Assembly (NCBI RefSeq): GCF_003086295.3
Contig: NC_092039.1
Span: forward strand, 97,174,561-97,238,560
Length of the DNA stretch: 64,000 nucleotides
Origin: Arachis hypogaea
Taxonomy: Eukaryota > Streptophyta > Magnoliopsida > Fabales > Fabaceae
Direction: 5' to 3'
This document shows, piece by piece, positions 22,740 through 34,527 of this stretch. How positions within the stretch are numbered: the stretch's first letter is position 1; the number at the start of each line of letters is the position of its first letter. The notes beneath the pieces were generated by a model. It saw nothing but the letters and a program-made list of their open reading frames with translations. It made no database searches and was not told the origin of the DNA. The position numbers and the translations under genes were made by a program.

Positions 22740-22962
22740 TGTAAAACTCGATAAATTAATAAATAATTAACTAATAAATTAATTATGAGCTAAAGAAATT
22801 AAAAAAATAAATTTTATAATTTGAAAAAATAAAAATATTTAAAATACGAATTTAAACACTAATTTTAAAAATTTTTAGTCCGAAATTGAACCAACGAGTC
22901 AAATTGATTGAACCGAACTCGCATTGGGCCTTATAATCTAAACTCAACCACACCTTCCCTTC
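22740..22962. mobile_element. Solo LTR (family LTR1), left part
   Basis: The LTR starts TGTAAAACTCGATAAATTA and is cut at 22963 by Gypsy element L1. The flanking five bases GTATT (22735-22739) pair with ATATT (39601-39605), a target-site duplication with one change. The right part is 37327-39600. Confidence 0.75.
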
Positions 22963-23678
22963 TGATAAGGAATAGATTGGGAGTTAGGTTATATCACAAT
23001 AGATAAGGATTATTCAATAAAAGGGGATAAGAAAAAAATAACATCAAGAAGAGGAATTTATTGGCATAAAAAGATACATCAGAAACATAAAAGATAGATA
23101 AATGTTTTCCTACTAGACCTCTAAGATACCTGTTCTTAGCAACCTAGGTCACCAGAAAGAATTTTCTATTAGACCTTCAAAGAACTTGTCCTTGATAACC
23201 TAGATAAGATTAAGATTTTAAATAGGCCCCTAACACACTAACTAAAAGATAAGATAAGATTAAAATTTAAATCGATCTGACCTTAATGGATTAGATCATA
23301 TTTGATTTTAAATTTAAAATTCTTAAAAATACTAATAAACAAATCAAATTTAAAATAAATCTTCTAACAAACTTTAACCGTATAACAAACTAAAAAAAAA
23401 ATTCTAAAACTTCGAAATTTAATGATAAATTATGTCTCCCACTGAATTCGGAAAGCATTATTGAGCTTCTTGCTGTCTTGACTTAGCCCAATGGGCCTTG
23501 CCTATTCTTCCTTGGTTAGAACTTGATGTAACTCCATATGTATAAGCGCTGCCAAGTTCCTAAAGCTCTCCTTGAGCTTCTTTGTACGTGCTTTGGTGAT
23601 GGGGCCCTTTGGAAGTGTGAAATTTCCAGTCTGCCCTTTTGCCTTAGAATTCTCCAATTGTCTTTCGAGCATGTATCA
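22963..23678 (-). repeat. Gypsy L1 3' LTR (716 bp, shortened)
   Basis: It matches 36437-37321 but lacks about 170 bp present there at roughly 36680-36860. An AAGGAGGAAA polypurine tract (plus strand TTTCCTCCTT, 23679-23688) lies at its inner edge. Confidence 0.88.
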
Positions 23679-23702
23679 TTTCCTCCTTACTAAAAAAGAT
23701 TC

Positions 23703-26700
23703 GTTGTCAAATCTGTGTCCATATCAAAAGGAAAGAGATAAAAAACATTGAAAGTAACAGAGACATTATACTCACCTGGTAGGTCAATCTTGTAGGCATT
23801 GTCATTGATCTTCTCAAGAACTTGGAACAGGCCATCCCCCCTAGCATCAAGTTTAGACTTCCTTTGAGTAGGAAATCTCCTTCCTCAAATGTACCCAAAC
23901 CCAATCTCCTAGTTCGAAGACTATATGCTTTCGGCTCTTGTTAATCCTCTCAGTCGTGGCTTTGTTCTTCCTCTCAATTAAGTCACGAGCCTTTTCATGT
24001 ATAACTTTAACCTTCTCAGTTTTGCTTGCTCCATCTAAGCTAATAAGATCACTCAAAGGTAAAGGCATTAAATCCAAGACAGTTAGAGGATTAAAACCAT
24101 AGACAAGTTCAAAGGGCAAAAAACCAGTAGAAGAGTGGATTGTCCTGTTATAAGCAAACTCAATAAAAGGTAAATAATCTTCTCAGGTTTTCAAATTCCT
24201 ACCAACAATAGCACGTAACAAGGTTCCCAATGTCCTATTTACCACTTCATTTTGACCATCTATTTGAGAGTGACAAGTAGTTGAGTATAACAATTTTGTT
24301 CCCAAAAGTGACTTAAGAATTTGACATCACGATCAGAAACAATAGTTTGGGGAACACCATATAAGCGCACAACTTCTCTAAAGAATAGGTCAGCAATATT
24401 TGTGGCATCATCAGTTTTATGGCAAGCAATGAAATGAGCCATTTTACTAAATCTATCTACTACAACAAAAATGCTATCTCGACCCCTCCTAGTTCTAGGC
24501 AAACCAAGAACAAAATCCATAAAAATATCAACCCATGGATGCACAGGAACAGGTAAAGGAGTATACAAACCATGTGATAATGACTTAGATTTAACTGTTT
24601 ACATGCAATGCATTTAGCACAAAATTTTTTAACATCTTTATGCATGTGGGGCCAATAAAAATGCTCAGATAAAACATCCAAAGTCTTATGCACACCAAAA
24701 TGACCCATCAAACCCCCCACTATGTGATTCTAAAACAAGTAGCTCCCTAATAGAACAAGTAGGTACCCAAATCCTATTACCCCGAAAAAGAAAACCATCA
24801 TGCTTATAGAATTTGCTATGTGCACCATGTTCACATGCAGCATAGATAGAGGCAAAAGCAGCATCAGTTGCATACAATTGCTTTATACACTCAAAACCTA
24901 ATAGCTTAGAAGTAAGGGTTGTGATTAAGGAGTACCTTCTAGATAATACATCCGCAACTACATTCTCTTTACCTTGCTTATAGGCAATTACGTATGGAAA
25001 GGATTTAAAGAATTCTATCAATTTTGCATGTCTCTTGTTCAGCTTCCCTTGGGCCTTCAAGTGTTTGAGGGATTCATGGTCAGTATGCACCACAAATTCC
25101 TTAGGTAGCAAATAATGCTGCCATGCATCCAAAGCTCTCACCAAAGCATGAAGCTCCTTATCATAAGTTGAGTAGTTGAGATGGGCTCCATTCAACTTCT
25201 CACTGAAATAGGCGATTGCTCGCTTTTCCTGCATCAAAACAGCACCTATACCAATTCTAGAAGCATCACATTCTATTTCAAAAGTTTTAGAAAAATCTGG
25301 TAAAATAAGAATGGGGGCAGAGCACAATAATTCTTTCAAGGTGTTAAAGGCAAGTTCTTGTTATTGATCCCATTTAAAGTTGACATGTTTCTTGATAATT
25401 TAAGTTAAAGGTGCAGCAATAGTGGAAAAATCTTTAACAAACCTCCGATAAAAACCCGCAAGACCATGAAAACTTCTAACATCTGAGACACTCTGAGGTA
25501 TGGGCCATTCTCTAATAGCATTCACGTTCTCGTCATCTACCTCAATCCCTGCAGAACTTATCACAAAACCTAGGAACACGATTTTACTAAGACGGAACGA
25601 GCACTTTTGGAGATTAGCATACAATTTATCCTTTCTAAGTACCTCTAAAACAGATTGAACATGCAAAATATGATCATCAATACATTTACTGTAGATAAGG
25701 ATATCATCAAAATAAACAACTACAAATTTACCTAAAAACTCTCGCAAAACATGATTAATTAATCTCATGAATGTACTAGGTGCATTAGTCAAACCAAATG
25801 GCATAACTAACCACTCATACAAACCATATTTAGTTTTGAAAGCTGTTTTCCATTCATCACCAAGTTTCATTCGTATTTGATGATAATAACTCCTTAAATC
25901 TATTTTAGTTAAAATAACATAACCATGCAATTCATCAAGCATATCATCAAGTCTAGGAATACGATGGCGATATTTTACCGTAATCTTGTTTACAGCTCTG
26001 CAGTCAACACACATCCTCCATGACCCATCTTTCTTGGGTACCAAAGTACCGGAACAGCACAAGGACTCATTCTTTCTCTCACAAAATCCTTACTTGCTGT
26101 TGCAGTACCTTCGTCTCCTCAGGATTAGTCCGGTAAGCTGGCCGGTTAGGAATGCTTGATCCGGGGACAAAGTCAATCTGATGCTCAATGCATCGTAACG
26201 GAGGTAAACCTGGGGGCATCTCATTCGGAAAGACATCTCCAAATTCCTGCAAGAGTGAAACAAAAGCATTAGGTAGGTCATAGTTAGTTTCAATGGTAGA
26301 AAGTAAAGACTCTCTAAATCGTACTAACACCAATGATTTTTTTCTAAACTAGCATGCTTCAGATCCCTCTCTTTTACATAAAAACATATTTTGTGAGCAC
26401 TCTCACTCTCCACAGATTTTTCTCTTTTAGAACTCTCTTTTTCAGTCAGACCTTGACTCTTTTTCTCACACGTTTCGTCTCTTAGAGCCCTCTCTTTACC
26501 CTCTTTTTTCTCAATTTTCTCACATCCAAAAGACTCTTTGGTAGATTTACGAATGCTCAGTTGCTCTAGGTACACTTCTTTAGATGTCAAAGGTGCAAGG
26601 GTAATCTTCTTCCCAAGATAAGTGAAGGAGTATCAGTTTGTGAAACCATCATGGACCACCCTCCTATCATACTGCCATGGACGGCCTAGGAGTAGATGAC

Positions 26701-26715
26701 AAGCCTGCATGGGAA
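23703..26715 (-). pseudogene. Gypsy L1 protease end, RT, RNase H and integrase (broken)
   Basis: From 26715 down, a frame reads MQACHLLLGRPWQYDRR, the end of the protease region. The RT runs through 26333-26079 (LLQEFGDVFPNEMPPGLPP) and 26062-25400 ([16 protein letters not shown], then the catalytic YFDDILIYS). RNase H is in 25339-24686 ([28 protein letters not shown]). Integrase is in 24720-23853: [22 protein letters not shown] zinc region, [10 protein letters not shown], then [14 protein letters not shown]. After it, GDGLFQVLEKINDNAYKIDL continues near 23830-23760. Stops and shifts separate these blocks, so the copy is inactive. Confidence 0.88.
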
Positions 26716-28140
26716 TGAAGTTAGAATTTTTGCTAGTAAAGAATTTGTAAAAATATAGTCGCGTTGTGAGTATAGATTCTAAACCAACAGAAAATCCCTT
26801 CGTACAAACGTTTTGGTTGTCACAATTAACAAACCCCTTCGAAATTGATAACCGAAGTATTTAACCTCGGGTCGACTTCTCAAGGAATTACAGGGAGGTG
26901 TTCTTATTATTGGTTATGCAAAGGTATATTTTGGAATTTTCAAAAGGGTTGAACAAGTAATGTAAAATAATAAGTCGTTAAAATAATAAATAGTAAAGCT
27001 CTTGGCAAGGTATGAGAACTGGAAGTCCTATCCTAGTTATCCTTATTAATTGTGATGAGAATTGGATTTTAATCCCACTTGGTTAACCTCTAACTATGAA
27101 GGTAAGTTAAGTGAATGAATTAATTTTGATTCCTCAGGTCCTAGTCTTTCCTTGGGAAAGACTAGAGTTATTGGAACTCGAGTTAATTCTTGAAGAATTC
27201 CAATTTTCAATCAACAATGAGTTTGATAACTCAAGTGTCTCCAATGACTCAACCAAAGCCAAAAGGGAAAAATCTAAATTAAATTAAAAGCATCAATAAC
27301 ATAAATAGAAGAAGGCAATCAAATTACGTTTAAACATAAATTCAAATTTAACATGAAAGAGTTCATAAATTAAATTGGAAAAATAAATAAAAGGAATAAT
27401 AAACCTGGAACTCAGAAGAGATTATAAGTTGAAATAATAATAAACCCTAATTTCTAAAAATCCTAATCCTAAGAGAGAGGAGAGAACCTCTCTCTCTAAA
27501 AACTATATCTAAAACTATGAAAAGTGAATTATGATCTGATCTGAAGTGTCCCCTTCATTCCTCCACTTTGCAGCCTTTAATCTATGTTTTCTGGGATTGA
27601 AACTGGGCCGGAAATATCCCAGAATTTGCTGGTTATGAAATCTGCCACGCTGATTTTCGCAGATGCGACGCGTCCGCATGGAGCGCGTGTTCGCGTCGCC
27701 TATCCGTATGGAAACTATGGCAAATTATATATCAAATCGAAGCCCCGAACGTTAGCTTTCCAACGCAACTAAAACCGCATCATTTGGACCTCTGTAGCTC
27801 AAGTTATGACCATTTGAGTGCGAAGAGGTCAGGCTGACAGCTTTGGCAACTTCTTCAACTTCTTGTATTCCTTCCACTTTTGCATGCTTTCTTTCCATCC
27901 TCTAAGCCATTCTTGCCCTGTAATCCTTGAAATCAATTAACATACATATCAAAGCATCGAATGATAATAAGAAATGATTTAAATAAAAGAAAATAAAAGC
28001 CAAAGAAGTATGTTTTCAATCATAGCACAAAATCAGGAAGGAGAATGTAAAATGATGCAAATCATATGAATAAGTGGGCAAAGGCTTGATAAAAACCACT
28101 CAATTGAGCACAAGATAAACCATAAAATAGTGATTTATCA
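26716..28140 (-). repeat. Element B 3' LTR
   Basis: 1,425 bp, closely similar to 33088-34522. It contains a palindromic CpG patch at 27663-27700 (GCGACGCGTCCGC). The copies differ by scattered substitutions and by the length of a CCTAAT-type microsatellite near 27455-27475. Confidence 0.9.
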
Positions 28141-28176
28141 ACCTCCCCACACTTAAACATTCGCATGTCCTCATGC
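28141..28176 (-). other. Element B polypurine tract with AGGA-loop hairpin
   Basis: In element orientation GCATG-AGGA-CATGC (28176-28163) precedes TTTAAGTGTGGGGAGGT (ending at 28141), which abuts the 3' LTR. The arrangement equals that of element A. Confidence 0.75.
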
Positions 28177-29570
28177 TAAACTCAAGAGAAGCTATAAAAG
28201 AGTGAAGAGGAATGATAGAGAGTATGCAATGCAACCTATCTATGTGAATGCAACTACATGTAAAATGTTTCTACCTACTTGGTTAAAAGTAAATAAGTTC
28301 TCCAAGACAAACATAAACCAAATTCCACTAATTCAAATCATACAACAAAAAGCAAGTAAACTTGTTAGAAGATAGCTAATGAAAGCAGGAAACATAGAAT
28401 AAAGCATTGAACCCTCACTGGTAGTGTATATCACTCTAGTCTCTCAAGTGTATAGGGTAATTCACTCTACTCTTCTCTAGTCATGCTTTCTAAACTTTTT
28501 TCTTCATCTAACCAATCAACAAGTATTTAATGTACTAATCCAAACATCATGAGGTCTTTTCAAGGTTATAATGGGGCCAAGGTAAGGGTGAGGATATATG
28601 TATGGTTAAGTGAGCTATAAATTGAATCCTTGACTAATATAAGCTCTCATAAACACACACACACTCTATATAACTTCTCAAATTATGCCTAGCTACCCAT
28701 AATTTTTACTTTTGTATCACATACTCATGTACCAGACTTTTGATATTTCTTTACTTTTATCACATGTGCATTGATCTTTCTATTAAAGCTTAACATTGGG
28801 GTATTTTTGTCCCCTTATTTATTGAATTTTTTTTGAATCATAACATTGTCAATGCACATGGATTTTTTTTATTATTTTTCTATTTTGGTTTTTCATGAGT
28901 AGGTTCCCAAATTCCCAATATTAGAAACATGATACATTCCCTTATTAACCCATGTTCCCACAGTTTCTCCACACTTAGTTGATACACAATCTTTATCTTA
29001 AGCTAACCAAAGATTCAATTGGGATATTTAATTTGTTTTTCTACTTAAGGCTAGAGATGTGGTTATAGAACAGAAGGGGATTAAAAAGCTCAAAGTGGCT
29101 AACAAAGGTAATTTAAAGGGTAGGCTTATTTGGGATAAGTGAGATAAAATAAATAATGGCCTCAATCATATGCAAGCATGTAGATACGCTAAATAATGGA
29201 CATATAGAATGAAACAAAGTAAAGATTGCAATCATAGAGAAGAAAATACACAAGAATAAAATATTTATAGTTAAACAATGTAACCATGTAATTAAGCTCA
29301 AATCTCACAGGTTGTGTGTTCTTTAGCTCAAAAACCATGTTCCAAATACAACTTCAAATAAATTTAACACAAAAGTTTTTATTTAAATTAGTGAAATTTT
29401 CCAAAAATAGGGTCTTAAAAAGAAACTTATTATTTTAACCAAGTAGTAACTAAATGCATAAAATCAAACAAACATGCAATTAAACATGTAAATACAATAA
29501 TGAACTAACAAATAAAAATAAAAATTGGTGTTGAGAAGGGACTAACTAACCCGCGGAGATCGGTATCGAC
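28177..29570 (-). other. Element B 3' non-coding region
   Basis: About 1.4 kb without a supported gene. It resembles the matching region of element A (7945-9441) in order and in many phrases, for example CCTCACTGG and GGCCTCAATCATAT. This supports common descent of the 3' parts of A and B. Confidence 0.65.
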
Positions 29571-29606
29571 CTCGCCACACTTAAAGATTGCACCGTCCTC
29601 GGTGCA
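29565..29606 (-). other. Element B internal copy of the hairpin plus purine-tract module
   Basis: In element orientation TGCACCG-AGGA-CGGTGCA (29606-29589) precedes TTTAAGTGTGGCGAGGTCG. The stem differs from the element A internal copy but the pairing and loop are kept. Confidence 0.65.
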
Positions 29607-30289
29607 TGCTTAGATGTGCAGGTGGACGGGTTGTTCCAACTAATGCTTTTCTTCAAGGATTGTACAGATAGACTTGTTTGTCTCCCCTTTTAGAAGTTTC
29701 TCCCTTTTTTCGTCTTTTGTGGCCAGCCTAAAAGAAGAGAAAAAGAAGAACAGTAACCCATAAATAAAGATAAGAAAGCAAATAAAACATGGTTGGGTTA
29801 ATGCCAAATAATGACGGTCTCAATTACGTGGCAGCTATAACATGCAAGTGAGAAAATAGTAGAAGTACATGGCAAAGCAAGAATGCAAAAATTTGCAACA
29901 ATGGGGAAGAGAGTGTGGGTAAGGAGAGATAATATAAATTTATGTCAATGCAAAAGTAAAACATGTATAAAAGATTGGCATGGATTTAAATAATATTACC
30001 TAACCAGAATAAAACAAGTCACTAGGCACCCAAAATAAATCAAGAGAAGATGCAACAGTTAAATAAGAAAATTTTAACACCAAAGGAAAAATAAAGAATT
30101 TAGAAAAGAAAATAAAAATGTGCACAAAATTTAGATGTAATGAATGAAATATGCAAATAAAAATGAAAGATAAGAAGAATGAGAAGGGAATGAAGGGAAG
30201 AAAGAAGTAAGGAAGAAGGGAGGAAGGAAAAATTAGGATTGGGAAAGAAAAGATAAGATATTTTGGCAATGTAGGGTAAGTTGTGCGGT

Positions 30290-30800
30290 GCAAGCGATGC
30301 GGACGCGTCGGGGACGCGGTCGCGCGACTTGCGCTTAAATTAATTGACGCGGTCACGTCGGTCACGCGGACGCGTGAACCTCGCGCTCGCACAACTCTCT
30401 GTTCAGAATTTTTTATTGCCAAATTCCAGGGCGACACGGTCGCGTGGTTGATGCGATCGCGTGAGTGGCCATTATAGGGATATGACGCGGACGCGTCAGC
30501 CATGCGTTCGAATGGTAAGGCTTGCGTGTTTAGCACCAATCCAGCACCACTCCAGCACAACTTTCGGTCGTGCATCCTTTCTTACGTCGAATTTCAGGTC
30601 ACGCATTCGCGTGGGTGACGCAGACGCGTGGGAGGCATTTTTTCCACAAGACGCGGACGCGTCAGCGACGCGGTCGCATGGGATGATTTGTGCCAAAGGC
30701 ACGCCTCCAACCACACTCCTGCGTGACTCTCTGTTCGATTTATTTTCTTCCTAATGCACCTGCGACGCGGACGCGTCGGCGACGCTGTCATGTCGCGTGT
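30290..30800. repeat. CpG-rich palindromic array in element B spacer
   Basis: Words built on GACGCG, ACGCGT and GTCGCG recur about every 20-60 bases (for example GACGCGGACGCGTC). CAACTCTCTG occurs at 30392-30401 and GACTCTCTG at 30725-30733. The same word family occurs in the element's LTRs. It occupies the same place as the array of element A but uses a different word. Confidence 0.8.
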
Positions 30801-30926
30801 GTGTTCTCCTTCTTTTATTTTTTGATGCAGTATGTATAATGCAATGAATGTTATGCAAAATTTCAGGTTCAATCAAAACTCAAAAATAGACTAAAATTTA
30901 AGCTAAAAAAGGAACGATCATACCAT

Positions 30927-30944
30927 GGTGGGTTGTCTCCCACC
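30927..30944 (-). other. Candidate RNA hairpin after the element B ORF
   Basis: In element orientation GGTGGG-AGACAA-CCCACC, a 6-bp stem and 6-nt loop, about 50 bases after the place where the ORF ends in the sister copy B'. Confidence 0.65.
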
Positions 30945-30989
30945 TAGCACTTTTAGTTAAAGTCCTTAAGTTGGACATTTGGCAAGCTC

Positions 30990-32908
30990 CCTGTTTTGGT
31001 GGCTTATGCTTGTACTGATCCAGGAATCCCCACCAATGTTTGTAATGCCAATAGCCTCTGGGGTCCCAAACAAGGCACATAAAGCCTTCAAGTAAGTTAA
31101 AGCAAGTGACAAGGCCCCAAGAGTGATGACTGTTGGAATGAATTCCGGGGTCCCAAACCTTGCTTTTACACCCGTCTTTGTGTAGATCATCATGATTCCA
31201 TCCGGGTGGCACGCGATCTGAATTCTCACCAAAGCGGCCAAACAGCTTCCTAGACCCATTCAGTTGAGCTCTATACCAACCTTTGCGTTTAAGCTTAAAG
31301 CTTCTAACCATAATGAAACTTGCAAGACAATTCTTACTACTGACCATCTTCCTCTTACTCTTAATGCCACAAAGAGCTCTAAGTTGACCATCCGTTTCCA
31401 GTAGCCCATATTCAAGTGGAATTAGAAAGTTAAGGGATATGAATTTTACCCACTTGAATGTTGTGTTGGACGGTAATGGCTTTGGGGGGGGGGGAGGTTT
31501 CCAACAGCTTTGGCAGGATGATTTCAAGCTCCATTCCCTTGTGCTCTCCCCTGACAACTTCCGCCTCTTTGCAAGCTTCTTCAATTTCAACCTCTTCCTC
31601 TTGGTAGCTTTCTTCCATTTCAATCTTTTCCTCATTACTTACCAAGAGCATGGGAGGTTGTGCTTTTTCTTCTTGAATCTCCATCTCTTGATCAACCTCT
31701 TCCAAGTCTTCAACCATGATATACCTTGGAGGTTGTACACCCTCCTCAACATCAAATGCAATTGTCTTGGAAGGAGGCTTTATGTCTTGACTTTCCCATG
31801 GAGGTTCAGAATCTCGCAAGTCTTCAACCACTTCTTCCTCTGCAACTATTATGGCTTCCTCCACTTGTTCCAGTACAAAGTCATGCTCCTTATTGTCCGC
31901 TGGAGTCTCTAGTGTCTCCTTCATGCTACGTTCTTCATTAGATTCTCCACATGAAGCTATGGGGGTTCCTTGAGTGTCCGAATGTCTGGAAGGTAATTGA
32001 TTTATCGCTTGTTCCAATTGACGAAGGGTTGCATGAAATTGATCCACTGTTTCCTTGAAATGATCCCTTGACTCTTGTTCCTCCTTGATGATTAACTTTC
32101 CATGACAACTCCCTTCAATTACTCCTTCATCTTCAAGGGTCTCTTCTACCTTCACCTTTAGTGCCTCCTCTATCTCCTTATGAAGTATGGATTCACGAAG
32201 ATGATCCCTTCTCTCTTGTTCCATGTCAATAGCATCATTGGGATCATGTTGCTCTTAGATTGATGGATATGGGTGCTCTTCCATGGATGGTGGTGATGGG
32301 ATGGGTGGATCATTATGTGGTTGAGATGGAAGTGTATTGGAGCTTGAGGGTTGAATATTGAAGGTATTTGGTGGTCCGATTTGGGTGACGAGAGCTTGTA
32401 TAGTAGAGTTTAGATCGGTAAATGCTTTCTCTAAGAAGGTTTGGGGTGGATAGGAGGGTTCATTTGTTGGGAGAAAGGGTTCATGGTAGGAAGGTGGTTC
32501 ATCTTGATAATGATAAGGAGATGGTGAATATTGAGGTAGTGGTTCTAAGTATGGCTCATAAGGTGGTTGGTATGGTGGATAAGGATTAGGGTCATATGGG
32601 GGTGTTTGGTGGAAAGGGGCTTGTGAGTGTGGTGGTTCAAAGTTATATTGTGAGGATGGTCTCTGAGCATACGGTGGGGCTTGTTGGTAGCTACTAGGCG
32701 GTCCACCATATCTATCAGCTTGGTATGCATTATAGAATGGTCTTTGTCTATGATATCTAGGAGGATGTTGTTGCCTAAAGGGTTGATCAGATCCTCTTGG
32801 CTCCGTCCACCTTTGATTGCTTTGACCTTGATGCATATTCCTGTTATAGCTTCCTCTTCCTGCAACATAGTTGTAACCAGACTCATAGCCAAATGGGTGA
32901 GAGTTCAT
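30990..32908 (-). pseudogene. Element B ORF of unknown function, one stop and one frameshift
   Basis: The likely start is ATG at 32908 (MNSHPFGYE), because the sister copy B' begins the same way at 52582. The first about 215 residues are rich in Tyr, Pro and Gln (YQQAPPYAQ, YPPYQPPYEPY). A TAA near 32252-32254 follows, then a Glu-rich middle in the same frame (32224-31430) with DTQGTPIASCGESNEERSMK. The frame shifts near an 11-base G run (31484-31494). The last part (31490-30990) reads WVKFISLNFLIPLEYG, ETDGQLRALCG, then WYRAQLNGSRKLFGRFGEN and VPPGWNHDDLHKDGC. I recognise no catalytic, zinc-knuckle or membrane motif. It could be a nucleic-acid-binding or particle protein replacing gag, but that is a guess. 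Confidence 0.7.
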
Positions 32909-33066
32909 AGTAGTGAGAGAAAATAAAAACAAAAACTAACAAAAAGAAAATATTTTGAAAAAGATATAATTTTTGAAAAAGGATAAGATAAGATAAAAAT
33001 TTTTAAAATCTGAAATTTTTTTGAAAAATATTTACAATTACCAATAATAAGGCACACATTTGCAAT

Positions 33067-33084
33067 TCCCCAATAACGGTGCCA
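33067..33084 (-). other. Primer-binding site of element B (tRNA-Asp-like)
   Basis: In element orientation TGGCACCGTTATTGGGGA lies 3 bases inside the 5' LTR. It matches the tRNA-Asp complement with a few changes. Confidence 0.75.
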
Positions 33085-33087
33085 TTT

Positions 33088-34522
33088 TGACGTTAGGATT
33101 TTTGCTAGTAAAGAATTTGTAAAAATATAGTTGCGTTGTGCGTATAGATTCTAAACCGACAGAAAATCCCTTCGTACAAACGTTTTGGTTGTCACAATTA
33201 ACAAACCCCTTTGGAATTGATAATCGAAGTATTTAAACCTCGGGTCGTCTTCTCAAGGAATTGCAGGGAGGTGTTCTTATTATTGGTTATGCAAAGGTAT
33301 ATTTTGGGGTTTTCAAAAGGGTTGAACAAGTAATGTAAAATAATAAGTCGTTAAAATAATAAATAGTAAAGCTCTTGGCAAGGTATAAGAACTGGAAGTC
33401 CTATCCTAGTTATCCTTATTAATTGTGATGAGAATTGGATTTTAATCCACTTGGTTAACCTCTAACTATGAAGGTAAGTTAAGTGAATGAATTAATTTTG
33501 ATTCCTCAGGTCCTAGTCTTTCCTTGGGAAAGACTAGAGTTATTGGAACTCGAGTTAATTCTTGAAGAATTCCAATTTTCAATCAACAATGAGTTTGATA
33601 ACTCAAGTGTCTCCAATGACTCAACCAAAGCCAAAAGGAAAAAATCTAAATTAAATTAAAAAGCATCAATAACATAAATAGAAGAAGGCAATCAAATTAC
33701 GTTTAAACATAAATTCAAATTTAACATGAAAGAGTTCATAAATTAAATTGGAAAAATAAATAAAAGGAATAATAAACCTGGAACTCAGAAGAGATTGTAA
33801 GTTGAAATAATAATAAACCCTAATTTCTAAAAATCCTAATTCTAATCCTAATCCTAAGAGAGAGGAGAGAACCTCTCTCTAAAAACTACATCTAAAACTA
33901 TGAAAAGTGAATTATGATCTGATCTGAAGTATCCCCTTCATTCCTCCACTTTGTAGCCTTTAATCTGTATTTTCTGGGCTTGAACTGGGCCGGAAATAGC
34001 CCAAAATTTGCTGGTTATGAAATCTGCCACGCTGATTTTCGCAGATGCGACGCGTCCGCATGAAGCACGCGTTTGCGTCGCCTATCCATACGGAAACTAT
34101 GGAAAATTATATATCAAATCGAAGCCCCGGACGTTAGCTTTCCAACGCAACTAAAACCGCGTCATTTGGACCTCTGTAGCTTAAGTTATGACCATTTGAG
34201 TGCAAAGAGGTCAGGCTGACAGCTTTGGCAACTTCTTCAACTTATTGTATTCCTTCCACTTTTGCATGTTTTCTTTCTATCCTCTAAGTCATTATTGCCC
34301 TGTAATCCTTGAAATCACTTAACACACATATCAAGGCATCGAATGATAATAAGAGAGGATTTAAATAAAAGAAAATAAAAGTCAAAGAAGCATGTTTTCA
34401 ATCATAGCACAAAATCAGGAAGGAGGATGTAAAACGATGCAAATCATATGAATAAGTGGGCAAAGGCTTGATAAAAATCACTCAATTGAGCACAAGATAA
34501 ACCATAAAATAGTGGTTTATTA
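33088..34522 (-). repeat. Element B 5' LTR
   Basis: 1,435 bp, matching 26716-28140. Its outer end reads TTATTA instead of TTATCA, and the adjoining duplication also shows one change. CpG patch at 34045-34081. Confidence 0.9.
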
Positions 34523-34527
34523 GGAAA

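Larger units (their letters stand above)
26716..34522 (-). mobile_element. Pol-less LTR retrotransposon (element B), tRNA-Asp primed
   Basis: LTRs at 26716-28140 and 33088-34522 (1,425 and 1,435 bp) start TGAAGTTAG or TGACGTTAG and end TTTATCA or TTTATTA. Flanks GGGAA (26711-26715) and GGAAA (34523-34527) are a target-site duplication with one change. Between the LTRs there is no gag-pol homology I can see. Instead there is one broken ORF of unknown function (30990-32908), a hairpin, a CpG-rich array, and a 3' region like that of element A. The primer-binding site, polypurine tract and 3' module point to the Athila group. It must depend on enzymes made elsewhere. A second family member lies at 51198 onward in the opposite orientation. 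Confidence 0.85.
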
